31,071 nt of DNA, from assembly GCA_003427395.1 (NCBI GenBank), contig BFEA01000014.1, forward strand, positions 3,075,247 through 3,106,317. Direction: 5' to 3'. The position numbers and the translations under genes are program-made. This DNA comes from Chara braunii. Its lineage: Eukaryota > Streptophyta > Charophyceae > Charales > Characeae. The notes below the pieces were generated by a model. That model ran no database searches. It saw only the letters and a program-made list of their open reading frames with translations, and was not told where the DNA came from. Below are positions 1-11,500 of this stretch, piece after piece; position 1 is the first letter of the stretch; each line of letters opens with the position of its first letter.

Positions 1-57
<57 letters not shown>

Positions 58-60
58 TAC
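1..60. repeat. (AC)n microsatellite at the window edge
   Basis: Uninterrupted AC dinucleotides run from the first base to about position 52 and decay into ACAT units. The tract is cut by the window edge, so its true length is unknown. Confidence 0.95.
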
Positions 61-254
61 AGGTGTTTAAATTTAAACGTGTACAGTCTGTAATGCAGTA
101 TTGTAATTTGTTAGATATTTTATAATGATCTCTCACAATTTGTCTTTTTTTTTTCGTAAAACAAAGTCTCGGCACAGGTCTGCTAGAGGGGGTGATATGA
201 GCATCTCCCTCTAATAGCACCCTATCGCTGGTTGCTCCAGTCTGTTTGTGAGGA

Positions 255-760
255 GCATCACCTGCTCTGTCTATCTGTCTCTGTTTGTTTGCCTGTTTGT
301 CACTCTGTCACCCTGTGTGTATGCTTGTCTGTCTATATGTCTATCACTTTGTCTGGTTCTCTGTCTCTGTTTGTTTGTCTGTTTGTTTGTTTGTTTGTTT
401 GTGACTTTGTCACCCTGTCACGCGTGTCTGTTTGCATTTCTGTTAAGTTTGTCTATTAGTCAGTCTCTCCATCTACATCTTTGTTTGTTTGTTTGTCTGT
501 CTGTCTGTTTGTATGTTTGTCTATCTGTCTGTCTGTCTGTTTGTCTGTCATTCTGTCACTTTCTCATGTGTGTCTGTTTGCACCTTTCTTAATAAATTGT
601 TATGTTTGACTATCAATCAATCTCTCCGTCTGACTGAATGTTTGTTTGTCTGTTTGTTGACTTGACTTTCTTTCTCTTTGTCTGTCTGTTTGTTTGTCGG
701 TCTGTTTGTATGTCTGTCCGTCTGTTTTGTGTCCCGTCTATCTGTTTGTTGGTTTGTCAC
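255..760. repeat. Degenerate TGTC/TGTT tetranucleotide tract
   Basis: About 500 bases made mostly of TGTC, TGTT and CTGT words in irregular order: an old, degenerate tetranucleotide microsatellite. Overlapping open frames here give only Cys/Leu/Val/Phe repeats and are not genes. A short inverted motif, TGCTCC...GGAGCA, lies just before it at 235-259. Confidence 0.85.
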
Positions 761-841
761 TCACCCTGTTCATCTCTGTCTAACAGTTAAACGAACAAAC
801 TGACAGGTAGACTGTCTGACAGTTGAACAGAGACTGATGGA

Positions 842-961
842 CCAACAAACTTTGTGTGTGGTGTGTACACACGTGTGTGTGTGAATGTATGTATGTGTTC
901 CCTCCAACAGACTTTGTGTGTGGTGTGTACACGTGTGTGTGAATGTATGTATGTGTTCCCT
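842..961. repeat. Tandem duplication, ~60 bp x2
   Basis: Unit 1 (842-903) and unit 2 (904-961) both begin CCAACA(A/G)ACTTTGTGTG and end GTATGTGTTCCCT. They differ by one substitution and a 4-base change in the internal GT/AC run, so the duplication is fairly recent. Confidence 0.85.
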
Positions 962-1189
962 CCTGAGGGGGGCGGAGACCTCTATCATGTCATGTAAATA
1001 AATAAATAAATCAATATGCGCTGATGCATTTCTGGATACATACGCGTACGAGTGAGTACGTATGTGTACCCACCACGTACGTGGTGCTACCCATGTAAGA
1101 AGTAAATATTCTGTTGAAGTGTTTGTATTAACGCCTCTAGGGGTAACATTGCAGCACACAAGGAGCATGTTGAAGTCCCAAGGTTATAC

Positions 1190-1720
1190 TTCAACGTTTC
1201 TTCATAAATATGATCCAGAACCTTACATTTGAAAATTTCAGTGGAATTTCAGCGTAGTGCAGTCTAAACAATAGAGTATTTTTAGTGGAATAGTAATTAA
1301 AACTTTGCTCTACATTCTTCATTTTCATTTACAATTTTGGTTTAAATTTATGTTTTTCAGTCAAACTATCCATCCACATTCGTGTTTTTCAATTTAACTC
1401 TCCGTCTATTTGTAAAACTTTCAATGGAATTTTAGTTTAAATCGTATATTTTTGGTCAAATTTCAGTTGAAATGCAATATCGTCGGTGGAAGGTCGATTC
1501 AAATTTAATAGCTCCAGTGTAATTTCAGTCCAAATTAAGTTGAAGTTTTCGTCTTAGTTTGATATTTCAGTTTATCCAGCCTTTTCAGTCCAATTTGGAT
1601 GTTTCAAAATTCATCCCAGACTTTCAGTTTTTAGTTTTTTCAGTCCAATTTCCTCGACTGAAATGTATTGATTTAAACGAAAGTTAGAATTTCAGTCAAC
1701 TGAAGTAGCTTGCTAGGAAA
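1190..1720. other. AT-rich stretch with recurring TTTCAGTC-like words; no gene seen
   Basis: No convincing reading frame on either strand. The words TTTCAGT, TTCAGTCCAATTT and AATTTCAG recur more than ten times at irregular spacing between about 1230 and 1700. It looks like an old, diverged short-repeat array or the non-coding part of a repeat element. Confidence 0.5.
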
Positions 1721-1898
1721 TTTTCTGTAGGGGAGACGGTGGTCTGCGGAGGCGCAGACGGTACTGCCACAGAGGGCTGAGTACACTCTGTCGAGTCCTA
1801 CGATACCTCAACTCCAGTAGCGAGAGGGGCAAACCGCGATCATGGAGATGTTGGGAAGCCGACTACTGAGGAGGGCGCATGTGTACACTGCACCGTGG

Positions 1899-3949
1899 CT
1901 AGGAGACGCCGCGGGGATGCGAGGTGACGGGGGGGGATTGAGCACGACGCTGGCGTGAGAGCTCAGCGTAGTGGCGATCAAGGGCATCGGTGTAAGGGCA
2001 CCGCGAGAAGGTATGACCGTCTTGGCGGCAGCGCAAACACCCACACCAAACCAAAATGGCCGCATGCTCCTCAGGGGAAAGGACACCATGAGGAGGGACA
2101 AAGCCCTGAGGGAGGTCCTGCTAAGGGACCTCGGGAGGCGACGCGCCAGCGTGACCAGAGCAGCTGCATGCCTGAAAGAGGGTGGAGAGGGCGAGCTGGA
2201 GGCGCTCGACTATAGGGAGGCTAAAGTCCTCTAGGTGGTAGTGGACAGCCTCGCAGAGGTCGAGGTCGTCGCCATGGTCACCCTCAAGCGATAGCGGGGC
2301 AACAACATCCTGCTCACCATACTTGAGCGCGTTGAAGCGGCGCGAGAAGTGACGGTCTTGCTGCGCGGAACGGCGGGGACGACCGTGGAAAGGGGAACGA
2401 CGGTGGGAAGTGTCGTGAGAGGAGGAAGGAGCGTAACCAGTACGCCGAGGCAGGAAGGAGGAAGTAGGTTGAAGACGGGCCCGCATCCACTGAAAGGCTC
2501 TCGCGGCCTCGTAAGCCTGCGGGGCCGATGTGAAGTCATACCGCCATAACTCGGAGCGGTACTCAAGAGGAAGGTTGGCCAAAAAACGATCGATGAGGGT
2601 AGCCTCGAGGAGGAACGCCACATCACAAATGAGGCGGGCGTCCTGAAAGACCTGGATGTGGCGATCCAGGCCGGCAGCGCCACCAAAGTCGGACCAGCGT
2701 GTACTGACGACATGCTCGAAGGCGTTAGTCACGTCATGTCGGGCTCCGAAGCGATCCTCGAGGAACACCTGAAAATCCATGAAGGTCGGGGTCCGACCCT
2801 CACGAAGGGAGTGAGTGTAGAAATCCTCCCAAGCGTCAAAAGGACCGCCACGCAGGCTCGTGGAGAGGTGAGTCACCCACGTGTTGGGTGGGACGCCCAT
2901 AATTTGGAGTTGCGGGTGGTAGACTGCAACCACCGAGACACATGTATCCCTGTACCGTCATACAAGGCAATGTCCGTTAAGTGGACGAGTGGTGCGTCAC
3001 AGTTTTGGCTGCGAGGAGGCTTGCGGTACGGCTAAGTAAGTCGGCGCAGGTCATGGAGAAGGGGGCGCAATTGACTGTACGCCCGGGCCGCACAAAGGAG
3101 CGGCGGGGGCAACAACGGCAGGCTACGAGGGAGCTGCGGTAGAAGAGGTCGCAGCAACCGAGGGAGTAGGAAGGAGGTAGAATGGGGGTGGAGGGGGTGC
3201 AGGGCGGGGGAAGCGAGCCTGCATGGATGGAAGAGTAGAGGAAAAAGGGGGTGCGGCCGAAGGCGCGGCCACCTGTGATGGTAGGGGTGGTTGAAGGAGT
3301 AAGAGGGCGAGGTCGGCCCGGATCTGGGCCAGGTCGGTCTCAATAAGGCGGACATAGTTCGAGCGAGGAGTAGGAGGAGGAGGAGTGGGGGAAGTAGATG
3401 CACGAGTAGCGCGGGGCATCCCCTAAGGGGGAGATCCAGGTGGCGCGGTGGTTTTGCGAAGGGGAGGGAGAAGCGGGGCACCCAGAAAAGCTGAGACCTC
3501 GGCAAAGGGTTGTGGTCCCGTAGCCGTAGTGACTGGAATCTGGGCGGGTGCGCTCGTAGGGTGAGGGAAGGCCTGATCAGTGGCTGTCGTCGCGCTAGGG
3601 ACGTGGACGTTACCAGGATGGCCGGGTCGGGGCCAGCGGAGGAGGAAGCTACACCGTGGCCACCACGTCGGAGGACTAGGGACATGGACTGGGAGCCAGG
3701 AGAAAAGAGAGAGTTAGGAGAGGAAGGACAGGCAACGTCCTGGAGTTGCCGCATGCCAGTGGCAAGAGTCGTCACCTGCGCATGTAGAGGCGCAAGGGTC
3801 GCCAGTTGCGCCTGGATGGGCGCGAGGAGGGAGGTCAGGAGGGTGTGCAGATCCCCCTGAGGCTGATGGCCCTGGTCCGCCGACACGGGTCTGGAGCCTG
3901 GTTCTGAGGTCATCGCCGCATCGGCGACTTGTGATACGTCGTCAACCAT
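1899..3949 (-). pseudogene. Decayed Gypsy-type (Ty3) retrotransposon gag
   Basis: Gag packages element RNA into virus-like particles. Read on the minus strand, the N-terminal part (3949-3123) is low-complexity Pro/Ser/Ala-rich with a Leu/Gln-rich, possibly coiled segment. The capsid-like core lies between about 3000 and 2230; it includes the motif SLRGGPFDAW and a segment with W, F and L spacing typical of retrotransposon gag domains. Past an in-frame TAG at 2121-2123 the same frame continues into a zinc knuckle of pattern CX2CX4HX4C (2039-1998), typical of nucleocapsid, and ends at a stop at 1899-1901. The frame changes near 3420 and twice between 3120 and 2930, so the gene is dead. No protease, reverse transcriptase, integrase or LTR is recognisable beside it; only the gag end of the element is left. 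Identification as Gypsy rests on motif layout, not on a search. Confidence 0.75.
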
Positions 3950-4157
3950 GGGGAGGTGACGGGCCGGACGGGAGGGGGCCGGAGGAGGTCCGCGTGAGCG
4001 GAGGGCGTAGGGGGGGGGCAGTGGTAGAGAGTGACAGGCGGCTCTAGCGAGTCGAGCGAGGGCGCCGTCAAAGGGGGAGGGGTGGTTCGGGTCTAGGAAG
4101 CCCGAATGGGGAGGGAAAGTAGGGAGAAGGGGTGATGGGAGAGTAGGGGGGTTAGGA

Positions 4158-4186
4158 AAACCCTAAACCCTCGAAAAACCCTAAGA
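4158..4186. promoter_or_regulatory. Telo-box-like CCCTAAA motifs upstream of gag
   Basis: AAACCCTAAACCC followed shortly by AAACCCTAAG sits about 210 bases upstream of the minus-strand gag start. CCCTAAA is the plant telomere word, and single copies (telo-boxes) occur in plant promoters. Two copies are too few for an interstitial telomere. A role in transcription of the element is inference. Confidence 0.3.
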
Positions 4187-4199
4187 AAACCTTAACCGA

Positions 4200-4546
4200 A
4201 GTTTGAGTGGTTAGGGTAGGGTATCGGTGACCTAATCAAGAAAAGAGAATAGCAACGATGGAGCGGAAGGGGGAGAGAATTTCGAGGGGAAAATAAAAAA
4301 GAATAAATAATAAAAATAATTAAAGAAATAAAAGAGCAAAATGTGAAGAGAGAAACAATATTTATGTTTTTGTAATTTTCAGCAGCATGTCCCTACCCCC
4401 CATGGGGTTCAGAATGTGCCAAGAGGAAGGAGAGGCCAAGATAAGCACACTAAGTTTCAAAATGCCGCAAATGATAAATTTTAGAAAAATAAATAAAGAA
4501 ATAATAAGTAAATAAATCAATAAATGAGGTGGTGGAGAGTGAAGAG

Positions 4547-4577
<31 letters not shown>
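4200..4577. other. AT-rich gap ending in a T27 homopolymer
   Basis: No gene is seen. The stretch is A/T-rich with AATAAA-like words on both strands and ends in 27 consecutive T (4551-4577). A long T run on the plus strand can be the poly(A) tail of a minus-strand retroposon, but I found no direct repeats flanking this one. Confidence 0.5.
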
Positions 4578-4582
<5 letters not shown>

Positions 4583-4759
4583 AGGGACAAGGGCAGCTTG
4601 TCGGGATCTGGTCAAAACTCAGGATATGGTGGTACCGTTTTCGAGAATAGCATCCATTGTGGTTTGTTCAAAAAAATAAATAAAGACAAGACAATGTATT
4701 ATTGTCCTCTGGGAACAAAGGCAACTCACAAACTGAAGGCCCTCCCCCTGCATTGGGGC

Positions 4760-5536
4760 TAGCAGCTGCTGGAACCATCTAGAACAATCAACTTGCTGGT
4801 GTACGCTGCTGAGGTGGACTACCAAGACCAGGCCAAGTCGTGGTCGCTGCCTCTTGGGGTCAGGAACAGGTGGCAGATGGAATCCAAAGACAGAAAGTTG
4901 CTGAAGGGGTTTGTATCCTCGGCAACATTGAGGAAATCGTGGAAGGACATTAAATGGATACTGTCGGCTAAACTCGGAAGTATAGCCTGGCTACAGTCAT
5001 ACCGTATAGTACCCACGGCTACCTGGCTATATTCAAACAGGATGTCGCTGGACACACAATGCCAAAGATGCAGAGGATTGGAAGAAACTGCTACACACCT
5101 CTGGTGGGGATGCGTAGAATGCAAGAGGATTCGGATCTGGTGGGGCAAGCTCTGGCTCAAGCATGTGGAGGACCAGGTGCAGTGGGATGAGCAGTTTGTA
5201 GTCGAAGGCATACTGCACAACAAGGATAAAGTGGATTAAGGGTGGTCCTATGTTGCAGCTGCGTGTAGAGCAGCTATCATACACGTTATTTGGAAACTCA
5301 GGAATGATAGAATCTTGAGGGCAAAGTTCTATTCTGACATCGCCGTCATGAATATGGTTCTTGAAGGTGTTCGCTCCCTAGTGTGGGCTGATTGGAGACG
5401 GACTAGAAGAGATCGATCCAAAAAGGCATCAAGAGAACAGCTCTTCCGCACCTGGGGACAGAGCGTCAGATTTCTGAAAACGAAAGCAGCAGGCATTGTT
5501 CTGGAACCTTGGTTGATGGGTCCTAGGCCACCGTGA
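4760..5536 (+). pseudogene. LINE ORF2 C-terminal fragment (zf-RVT domain)
   Basis: This is the 3' end of a plant L1-type ORF2, homologous in layout to 12155-12661 in this window. It carries the reverse-transcriptase zinc-binding domain (zf-RVT family): Cys codons at 5060 and 5069, His at 5096 and Cys at 5111, in the context ATHLWWGC. All four metal ligands are intact, unlike in the larger copy. An in-frame TAA at 5237-5239 interrupts the frame, which then continues without shift to a stop at 5536. Another in-frame stop lies near 4758 upstream. No endonuclease or reverse transcriptase core is present, so this is a 5'-truncated, dead copy. Confidence 0.8.
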
Positions 5537-5539
5537 GCG

Positions 5540-6300
5540 GTTACACAGGAAAGTGTCATGCCCATCTGTAGTTTATTAAGGTTGTTTCCAGGAGAGGCAT
5601 GTACTAGACCCACAACAGACCGATCCACCAGAATATTGCTTAGCTGAAGGGCACCACTTCATAGCCCTATAATTAGTCAATAACCATATGGAATTGGCAG
5701 CCAGTCTAACCATCCAAGAGTTAGGAGAACAGTTTAATCCGGCGCCAATCGGTGAAGAGGCTCGGTTACATTGAGACTGTCTGTCACTGAAAGGAATAGT
5801 GAATGTACTGATGTAATGTCGCTGCATATTTCAGTTGTTTGTCACTCAGTCTGCAGATACAAGGGACGCTGGACCCGTTTTCTAGCAGGTGCAGCTACCC
5901 ACTAATAGAATGGAGCAATCTTAAACCCTAAAGAAAAAAGAAAAAAAAAATCCCCGGTTCTGCAACAATTTTTTTTTTTTTTTTTTTTTTTTTTTGGTTC
6001 TGCAACACTCGAAGCTGCCCGCATCGGGTGGGGGGGCCGCAACCTTGCTTCGGCCGGCGCTACTGCGCTGCGCCAAGCGTTATCCGGCATCGTCAGAACC
6101 CGAGCTGCCACCAAGGGTGCTACCACCGTGATAGCGCACTGGGACTTGCTCCTCATCGCGGCCCCGTGGAGGGGTGGATATGGTAACAGCTAGTCATAGG
6201 AGAAAAAGTTAGGCAGAGGAAGCGAAACCCCCCCCCTACCAACTAGAAACGAAGGTGGTACGAAGCTGAGAACGAAGGGGAGAGTTGAGGTTGTAAGTTG
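5540..6300. other. Gene-free spacer with T27 run and GC-rich pocket
   Basis: No recognisable gene. It contains a T27 run flanked by a 12-bp direct repeat (entered separately), then a GC-rich pocket at about 6000-6170. The pocket has an open frame on each strand but no family I know. 6180-6322 is probably the 5' leader of the LINE that follows. Confidence 0.5.
5956..6007. repeat. 12-bp direct repeat flanking a bare T27 run
   Basis: GGTTCTGCAACA occurs at 5956-5967 and again at 5996-6007. Between the copies there is only AA-free filler of one base and 27 T (5969-5995). The structure is that of a target-site duplication around nothing but a poly(A)/poly(T) tail. Confidence 0.8.
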
Positions 6301-6322
6301 AGGAAGGTAGAAGTAGGTAATA

Positions 6323-8584
6323 ATGGAGGCTACATCGGATCGAGAAGGCACGGGGAGATTCCCCCCGACTGCCCTAATGGAAGAAAGAGATAACTGGGAG
6401 GATGAGGATCAGTTAAGAGAACTCTTTGCCTCGTGTTTTGATGACGGCGTGTTCCCCACAGAAATAGATCCCGGTGAGATGACAGTTGAAGGGAGAGAGG
6501 CTAGATTTAAATTGAACACATCACTGGATGACATTAAAGTGAAGTGGCTCAAAGAAAGGACAGTTACGGTGATTTTCAAGGATGAAGCTAGATTCCTTCA
6601 GAAGAAGATCAAAGATGATCTGGTTTGTGCGTTTGAAGACGGCTGGGTGATAGGAAATCAGAACTTGTCGGAGAACGCAAGGCGAGGAAGGTTGAAGATT
6701 GAAGGTCAAGGAATGGCATCCTATATTGCCAAGGCATGGGAAGTGGCAGAATTCATGATCTAAGAGGGCCAAGTGGAAATACAGCTTGGAGGAAGGTCGT
6801 ACAAGATCCTCTTCAAACCATGGATGACGAAGGCAGAGTTCCGTAACCTTTGGAGATTAGAGGACGACTCTACATTCTAGAGTATTGCTCTCCAAATTTC
6901 GATTGACGATATGCCCTTCATCTATGCTCAGATAGAAAGGGCAATCGGGAGAATCGTGCTGGCACATCCAACGGATCCAGATCCTACGAGGCCGGCGTTA
7001 GTCAATGCGTGGTCCGATCTAGATCCAAACGCAAGACCCAATATGAAGGACAAAATATGGGTGGAAACAGCCAAAGGAGACAGGCTGAAATCAAGTTGGC
7101 AACGGCGGGCACGATCAAATGGGGACACTGTAGGCAATACTTTCATTCGGAGCAAGAGTGCCAAAGGGCTGGAGGATCGAGGAGTCAAGGGGGTGGAAAC
7201 GACCAACCATCAGCACAAGGGCAATCACATAGACAGGGCCAAGGGATACCGGCGAGAAGTGGAGGCCAGAGTCAAGGGTACCTGGGACCCTTGGACCCTA
7301 GACCTGCAACCCCAACGGATTCGGGGACGGGGAGCAGGGTGCCAACGATGAGAAAGAACCCGACTTTCTCTCCAGCGGGCGGAACAGGGACACAAGCGGG
7401 TCAAGGCTTTGGCATAGGTGGTCAACAAATGGGACTACCAGGACAAGGAGGACCTCACCTCGGGTATGGTTTACCTCCATATCCGGGGATTGGGGGGCTC
7501 AATGGAATGTGGCAGGCGGGTGTTAACCCAATGGATGGATTGGTGCCATTTAATCAATGGTCGGGGATGAGGATGGGAGTTCAAGGAATGATGAATATGA
7601 TGTCACAGGCGGGTCTATCGAGTGCCTCGATGGGGGTAGGGATGGGGTTTCCTGACCCCTCGGGCTTCCAGGGCGCGGCGAACCCCAACCAGGCGCAGCA
7701 GCAACCGGGTGGAGGAGGAAGCCATATACAAGCACAACCAGGGAGAAATACCAGGGAAGAAGGGACAAGAGATGGCAGGTGAACAAGGGATTAAACTTGG
7801 AGGGTACACCAGGGCGATCGAGAGGAATCGCCGTCGGAAAGCAAAGAAGACTCAGTTTGACGGACATCACCCTGGAACCTTCAAGCACGTCAAGAACATC
7901 AAGGGAAGCATCGGAGAAATCGGTGGGGCAAAGCACAGGGGCAGCGACACCTGGCAGCAAGACGACTACAAATCACAGACTCGCCACAACATCAAGAGGG
8001 CAAGGTGCAGAGATGCCGCAGATCCTAGTTCCCCTGTTATGTACAGCGATTCGGAACAGCTCCTGGGTCGTGACGTGGCAAAAAAATTGACTCTTCTCAG
8101 CCAAACTATCTCGGAATTGCCTACTGCAAGGGACATTATCGAGTGTCTGAGGACTTTATACCTGGATGCATTCCCCGCAAGGATCATCCTAGAACTACCT
8201 ATGCCTTGAGTCCTATTTGGCCCATCCAGTAATACTGTCAAATTTTATGTACCTCTTATCGACGTCAGACTATCAGAGGAGAAGTTGACAGAGCTGGAAG
8301 CGATGGGTATGAGGCTACTACCATTGGCAGTCTTCGCGGAGGCCAGGAAGCAAGAACTCAGCAGGATTGTAATATCCCCTGCGATGATCACGGCGGATGC
8401 CTTGAGGGAATTGAGGACCAGACATCCGAGAGACAAGAGGATGGATTCATTTTTTTTTTGCAACGCCCTCACGCCAGATTGGCTATGTGGGGGAGCAGCC
8501 ACGGAATGGTTAGGATACGCATCGCCACGTGGAACCTGCAGGGGCTGGAAGATACATCCGCCAGGCAGAAAAGAGCTAATCTAA
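6323..8584 (+). pseudogene. LINE ORF1 (nucleic-acid-binding, Gly-rich), broken
   Basis: ORF1 proteins coat the LINE RNA and accompany it to the target. The start ATG at 6323 gives an N-terminal domain matching residue for residue in layout the copy at 29491 (a DUF4283-like fold is likely). In-frame stops occur at 6761-6763 and about 6878-6880. A shift near 7085 moves to another frame that holds the zinc knuckle (7120-7161). Its first Cys is replaced by Trp (TGG at 7120), so the metal site is damaged. A Gly/Gln/Met-rich tail follows to 7782. After another shift, a third frame runs to 8584 with one stop at 8207-8209 and overlaps the start of ORF2. The C-terminal boundary is uncertain. Confidence 0.8.
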
Positions 8585-11500
8585 GAGTTAAAACGTTGAT
8601 GGATGAGGATAAAATATCGGTGGCATGCTTCCAAAATGCGGAAAAGATTGACATGTTAGGGAGATGGTGGGATGGGCCGCAGATCTGGGCGGCAGCCCAG
8701 GGCTCAAAGGGAGGGTCCGGGTTGGAATAGTACTGCATAGGGATTTGGGACAGAGTATAGTTCATTACTATGCGAATGTTTGGGGCCGGTGGGCATGGAT
8801 TGTCTTCAAACAAGGGCCTTTGAGGTGGGCAGTCGTATCAGTCTATGCACCGGTGATAAGGAAGGAACGTTGTCAGTTCCTGGAATATTTGAGGCAGGGT
8901 GGTAATCCCAGACGTGGACGACATAAGTATTGGTGGAGATTGGAACACCTCCTTGGACTCGTCACCAAGTCTGCAATCGAGAATCTGTGGAAATGACATG
9001 TTACCCCTGGTGTATTTTATGGTAGATTATGATCTGCACGACTCATTTAGGGAACTGCATCCAACAGATAGAGGATACACGTGGTTCTCTCATAGAGGTA
9101 AGGGGAGAAGGTTGGACATTTTGTTAACAGGAGGAAAGGTGCACAAGAAGGTGATTAAGGTGACAACACAAAACAACCCGGTATCGGATCTCAAACCGGT
9201 AGTGGGAACACTAGGCCTGGGCCCGGAGGAGACCAGAGGACGTGGGTACTTCAAGTTGAATACGGTCAACCTCAACGATCAAGGACTCACTATGTGGAAG
9301 CAGGATTTCTGGAAGCGGTGGGAGCTGCAGAAGGAAAAAATTTCAACATTGGCAGGATGGTGGGAAGGGGGATCCAAAATCCTGTCCAACCTACTCGGTG
9401 TTTTTTCGCGGATCTTGGCCTTGAATCGAAACAAGGAGGAGAAGAGGTGCTGGAGGAAAGTGCAGGAAGCGAAAGAAAGAATGAAAGCTCACCCGGTTTC
9501 AGAACTTACCTGGGGAAAGGAGAGAGCCAGACGGTTGGCCATGTGGGATACACTGCAACGAGAGAAGTCGGAGCAATGGGCGGAAAGATTGACAGTGAAA
9601 GGGTTGGATGTATACGGCATAATGTCCAAGGAGTTGTTCCAAAAGCTAGTCCCGACAAGGTCAACCCAGGCAATGAAGGAATTCAAACATCCGTTTGACA
9701 AGGAAACCCCAGTGACCACGGAGTCGATGAAATTGTGTAGCTACGCGGTGTCCTGCTTAAGGGATATCCTCGCGTCACGAAGACCAAATGAGGGAGCAGA
9801 GACAGATCTAACAGAAGGAACAGACCATTCCGGAATACCAAGGTTCGACTTCCGAGAGCAGCAAGATTGGACCTGGACCGGCCCATCACTAAAGAAGAAG
9901 TGGGAGAGGCAGTGAAGGCAATGGCGAATGGCAAGGCATCTGGGAATGATGGACTCCCAGTAGAGTTTTACAGACTTCACTGGGATGTTATTGGTGAAAG
10001 CCTGGTTGCTGTCTATAACGAGATTCAGATGGGAGGTTCATTACCAGGAATTATCTCACTACTGTTCAAAAAAGGAGACACTAACGAGATCATGAATTGG
10101 CGTCCGACTCGTTATTAAACGTCTCTTACAAGATCCTCGCAAAAGTTTTTGCAAGGAGATTGGGGAGGTACCTACCGCAGCTGGTAGAAGATTACCAACT
10201 TAAGCTGCCTACGTGCAAGGAAGGTCTATCTATGACAACATAGTAACAACAGTTGAGGCCTTGATAGTGGTAGGTGGGGAGGAGTTAGGGGTTGCTGTCA
10301 TTATGTTGGACATGAAAAAGGCATATGACCGACTCGGAGTCAATTGGTCATATGTGCTGTCTACGCTGAAATTGATGAATTTTGGCAAGTCCTTCTGTAC
10401 ATGGGTAGTGGCGCTGTACTCTTTTTCTACTGTGTCGGTTATGGTTAATGGTCATATGTCTCTCTTTTTCAGACTGACGCGGTCTTTGCGCCAAAGATGT
10501 CCCCTGGCACCGCTTCTCTTCGTAGTCCATTTGGAAGTCCTGTTGAATAATGTAAGAACCTAGACGCAAATAGTAGGGTTGGAGACAAATCAGAAGGTCT
10601 AGAAGCTGAAATCACTTGCAGACGATCTCTTTGCGATCTCTGCTAACACTGTTGAGTCTATGACAACACTACGAAATTGTCTGAAAGAATACGAGGAACA
10701 CTCGGAGGCTGCAATAAACTCGTCAAAATTGGTATACTTTCTCTTAGAGAAATACTCTCCGGTAGTGGAGTGGGGCATGAAGAGGATCTTAGAGGATGAA
10801 TCGGAATGATTTTTAGGAGTCCAAGTAGCCCTCTCTTCCTGCACCATACGCCAAGAAGAGATTTTGCGGTCTAGAATTATGCAGAGGCTGAGTACTTGGG
10901 GTCGATCACCGCACCTGTCACTTTTCGGCCGTGCATTGGTTGTCAATATTGCTTTGTTTGCGCTAGTATGGTATGTGGGAAACGTTAGACCACTGGGTAA
11001 GGGAACACAAACGCTCATCAAGCGAAAGGCGACCAGGTTCATCTGGTGACCATACGCCGAGGAGAGTCAGGAAGTGATGTCCAAAGTGGTCTGGGAACTG
11101 GTCTGCACCCCCAGGCAGGAAGGGGGTCTCGGGCTGACAGACCTAGGAAGAATGAACATAGCCATGTTGGCCAGATGGGTGATTCGGGCCATAAGCTTGG
11201 ATGATGATGAGCATTGAAAAGCCCTGGCGAAAGGATACTGTCCAAGGAATGGAGCCTATCCCGAAGTCAGGATGTATGGTCATGTGTTTGGATCGACTCA
11301 TATCTTAGGAAGAGAGTCAAATCCGAATTTTGGGAGGCGGTGCTGACAGCCTGAAGGAAGGTAAGACTGGACATTGTCTCACAACTGGTTACTAAGGAGG
11401 AGTCGCTCTCTCAGATAATATTGAAAATCACTTCATTAGGGATGCTACAGGGATGACGTTCAAGGCAGACTCAAAACCAGGAAGCTTCGGGAGAGGGTGA

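Noticed and set aside
232-592. Overlapping Cys/Leu/Val/Phe-rich open frames
   Set aside because: They are translations of the TGTC/TGTT microsatellite and have no start context or domain.
770-1168. 132-codon minus-strand frame rich in His/Thr
   Set aside because: It covers the GT-rich 60-bp tandem duplication; the protein is a translation of simple repeats.
4158-4186. Interstitial telomere
   Set aside because: Only two separated CCCTAAA words; far too short for a telomeric array.
5902-6156. Frames in the GC-rich pocket after the T27 run
   Set aside because: All frames are short, one ends in poly-Lys from the T run, and no family is recognisable; GC content alone explains the open frames.
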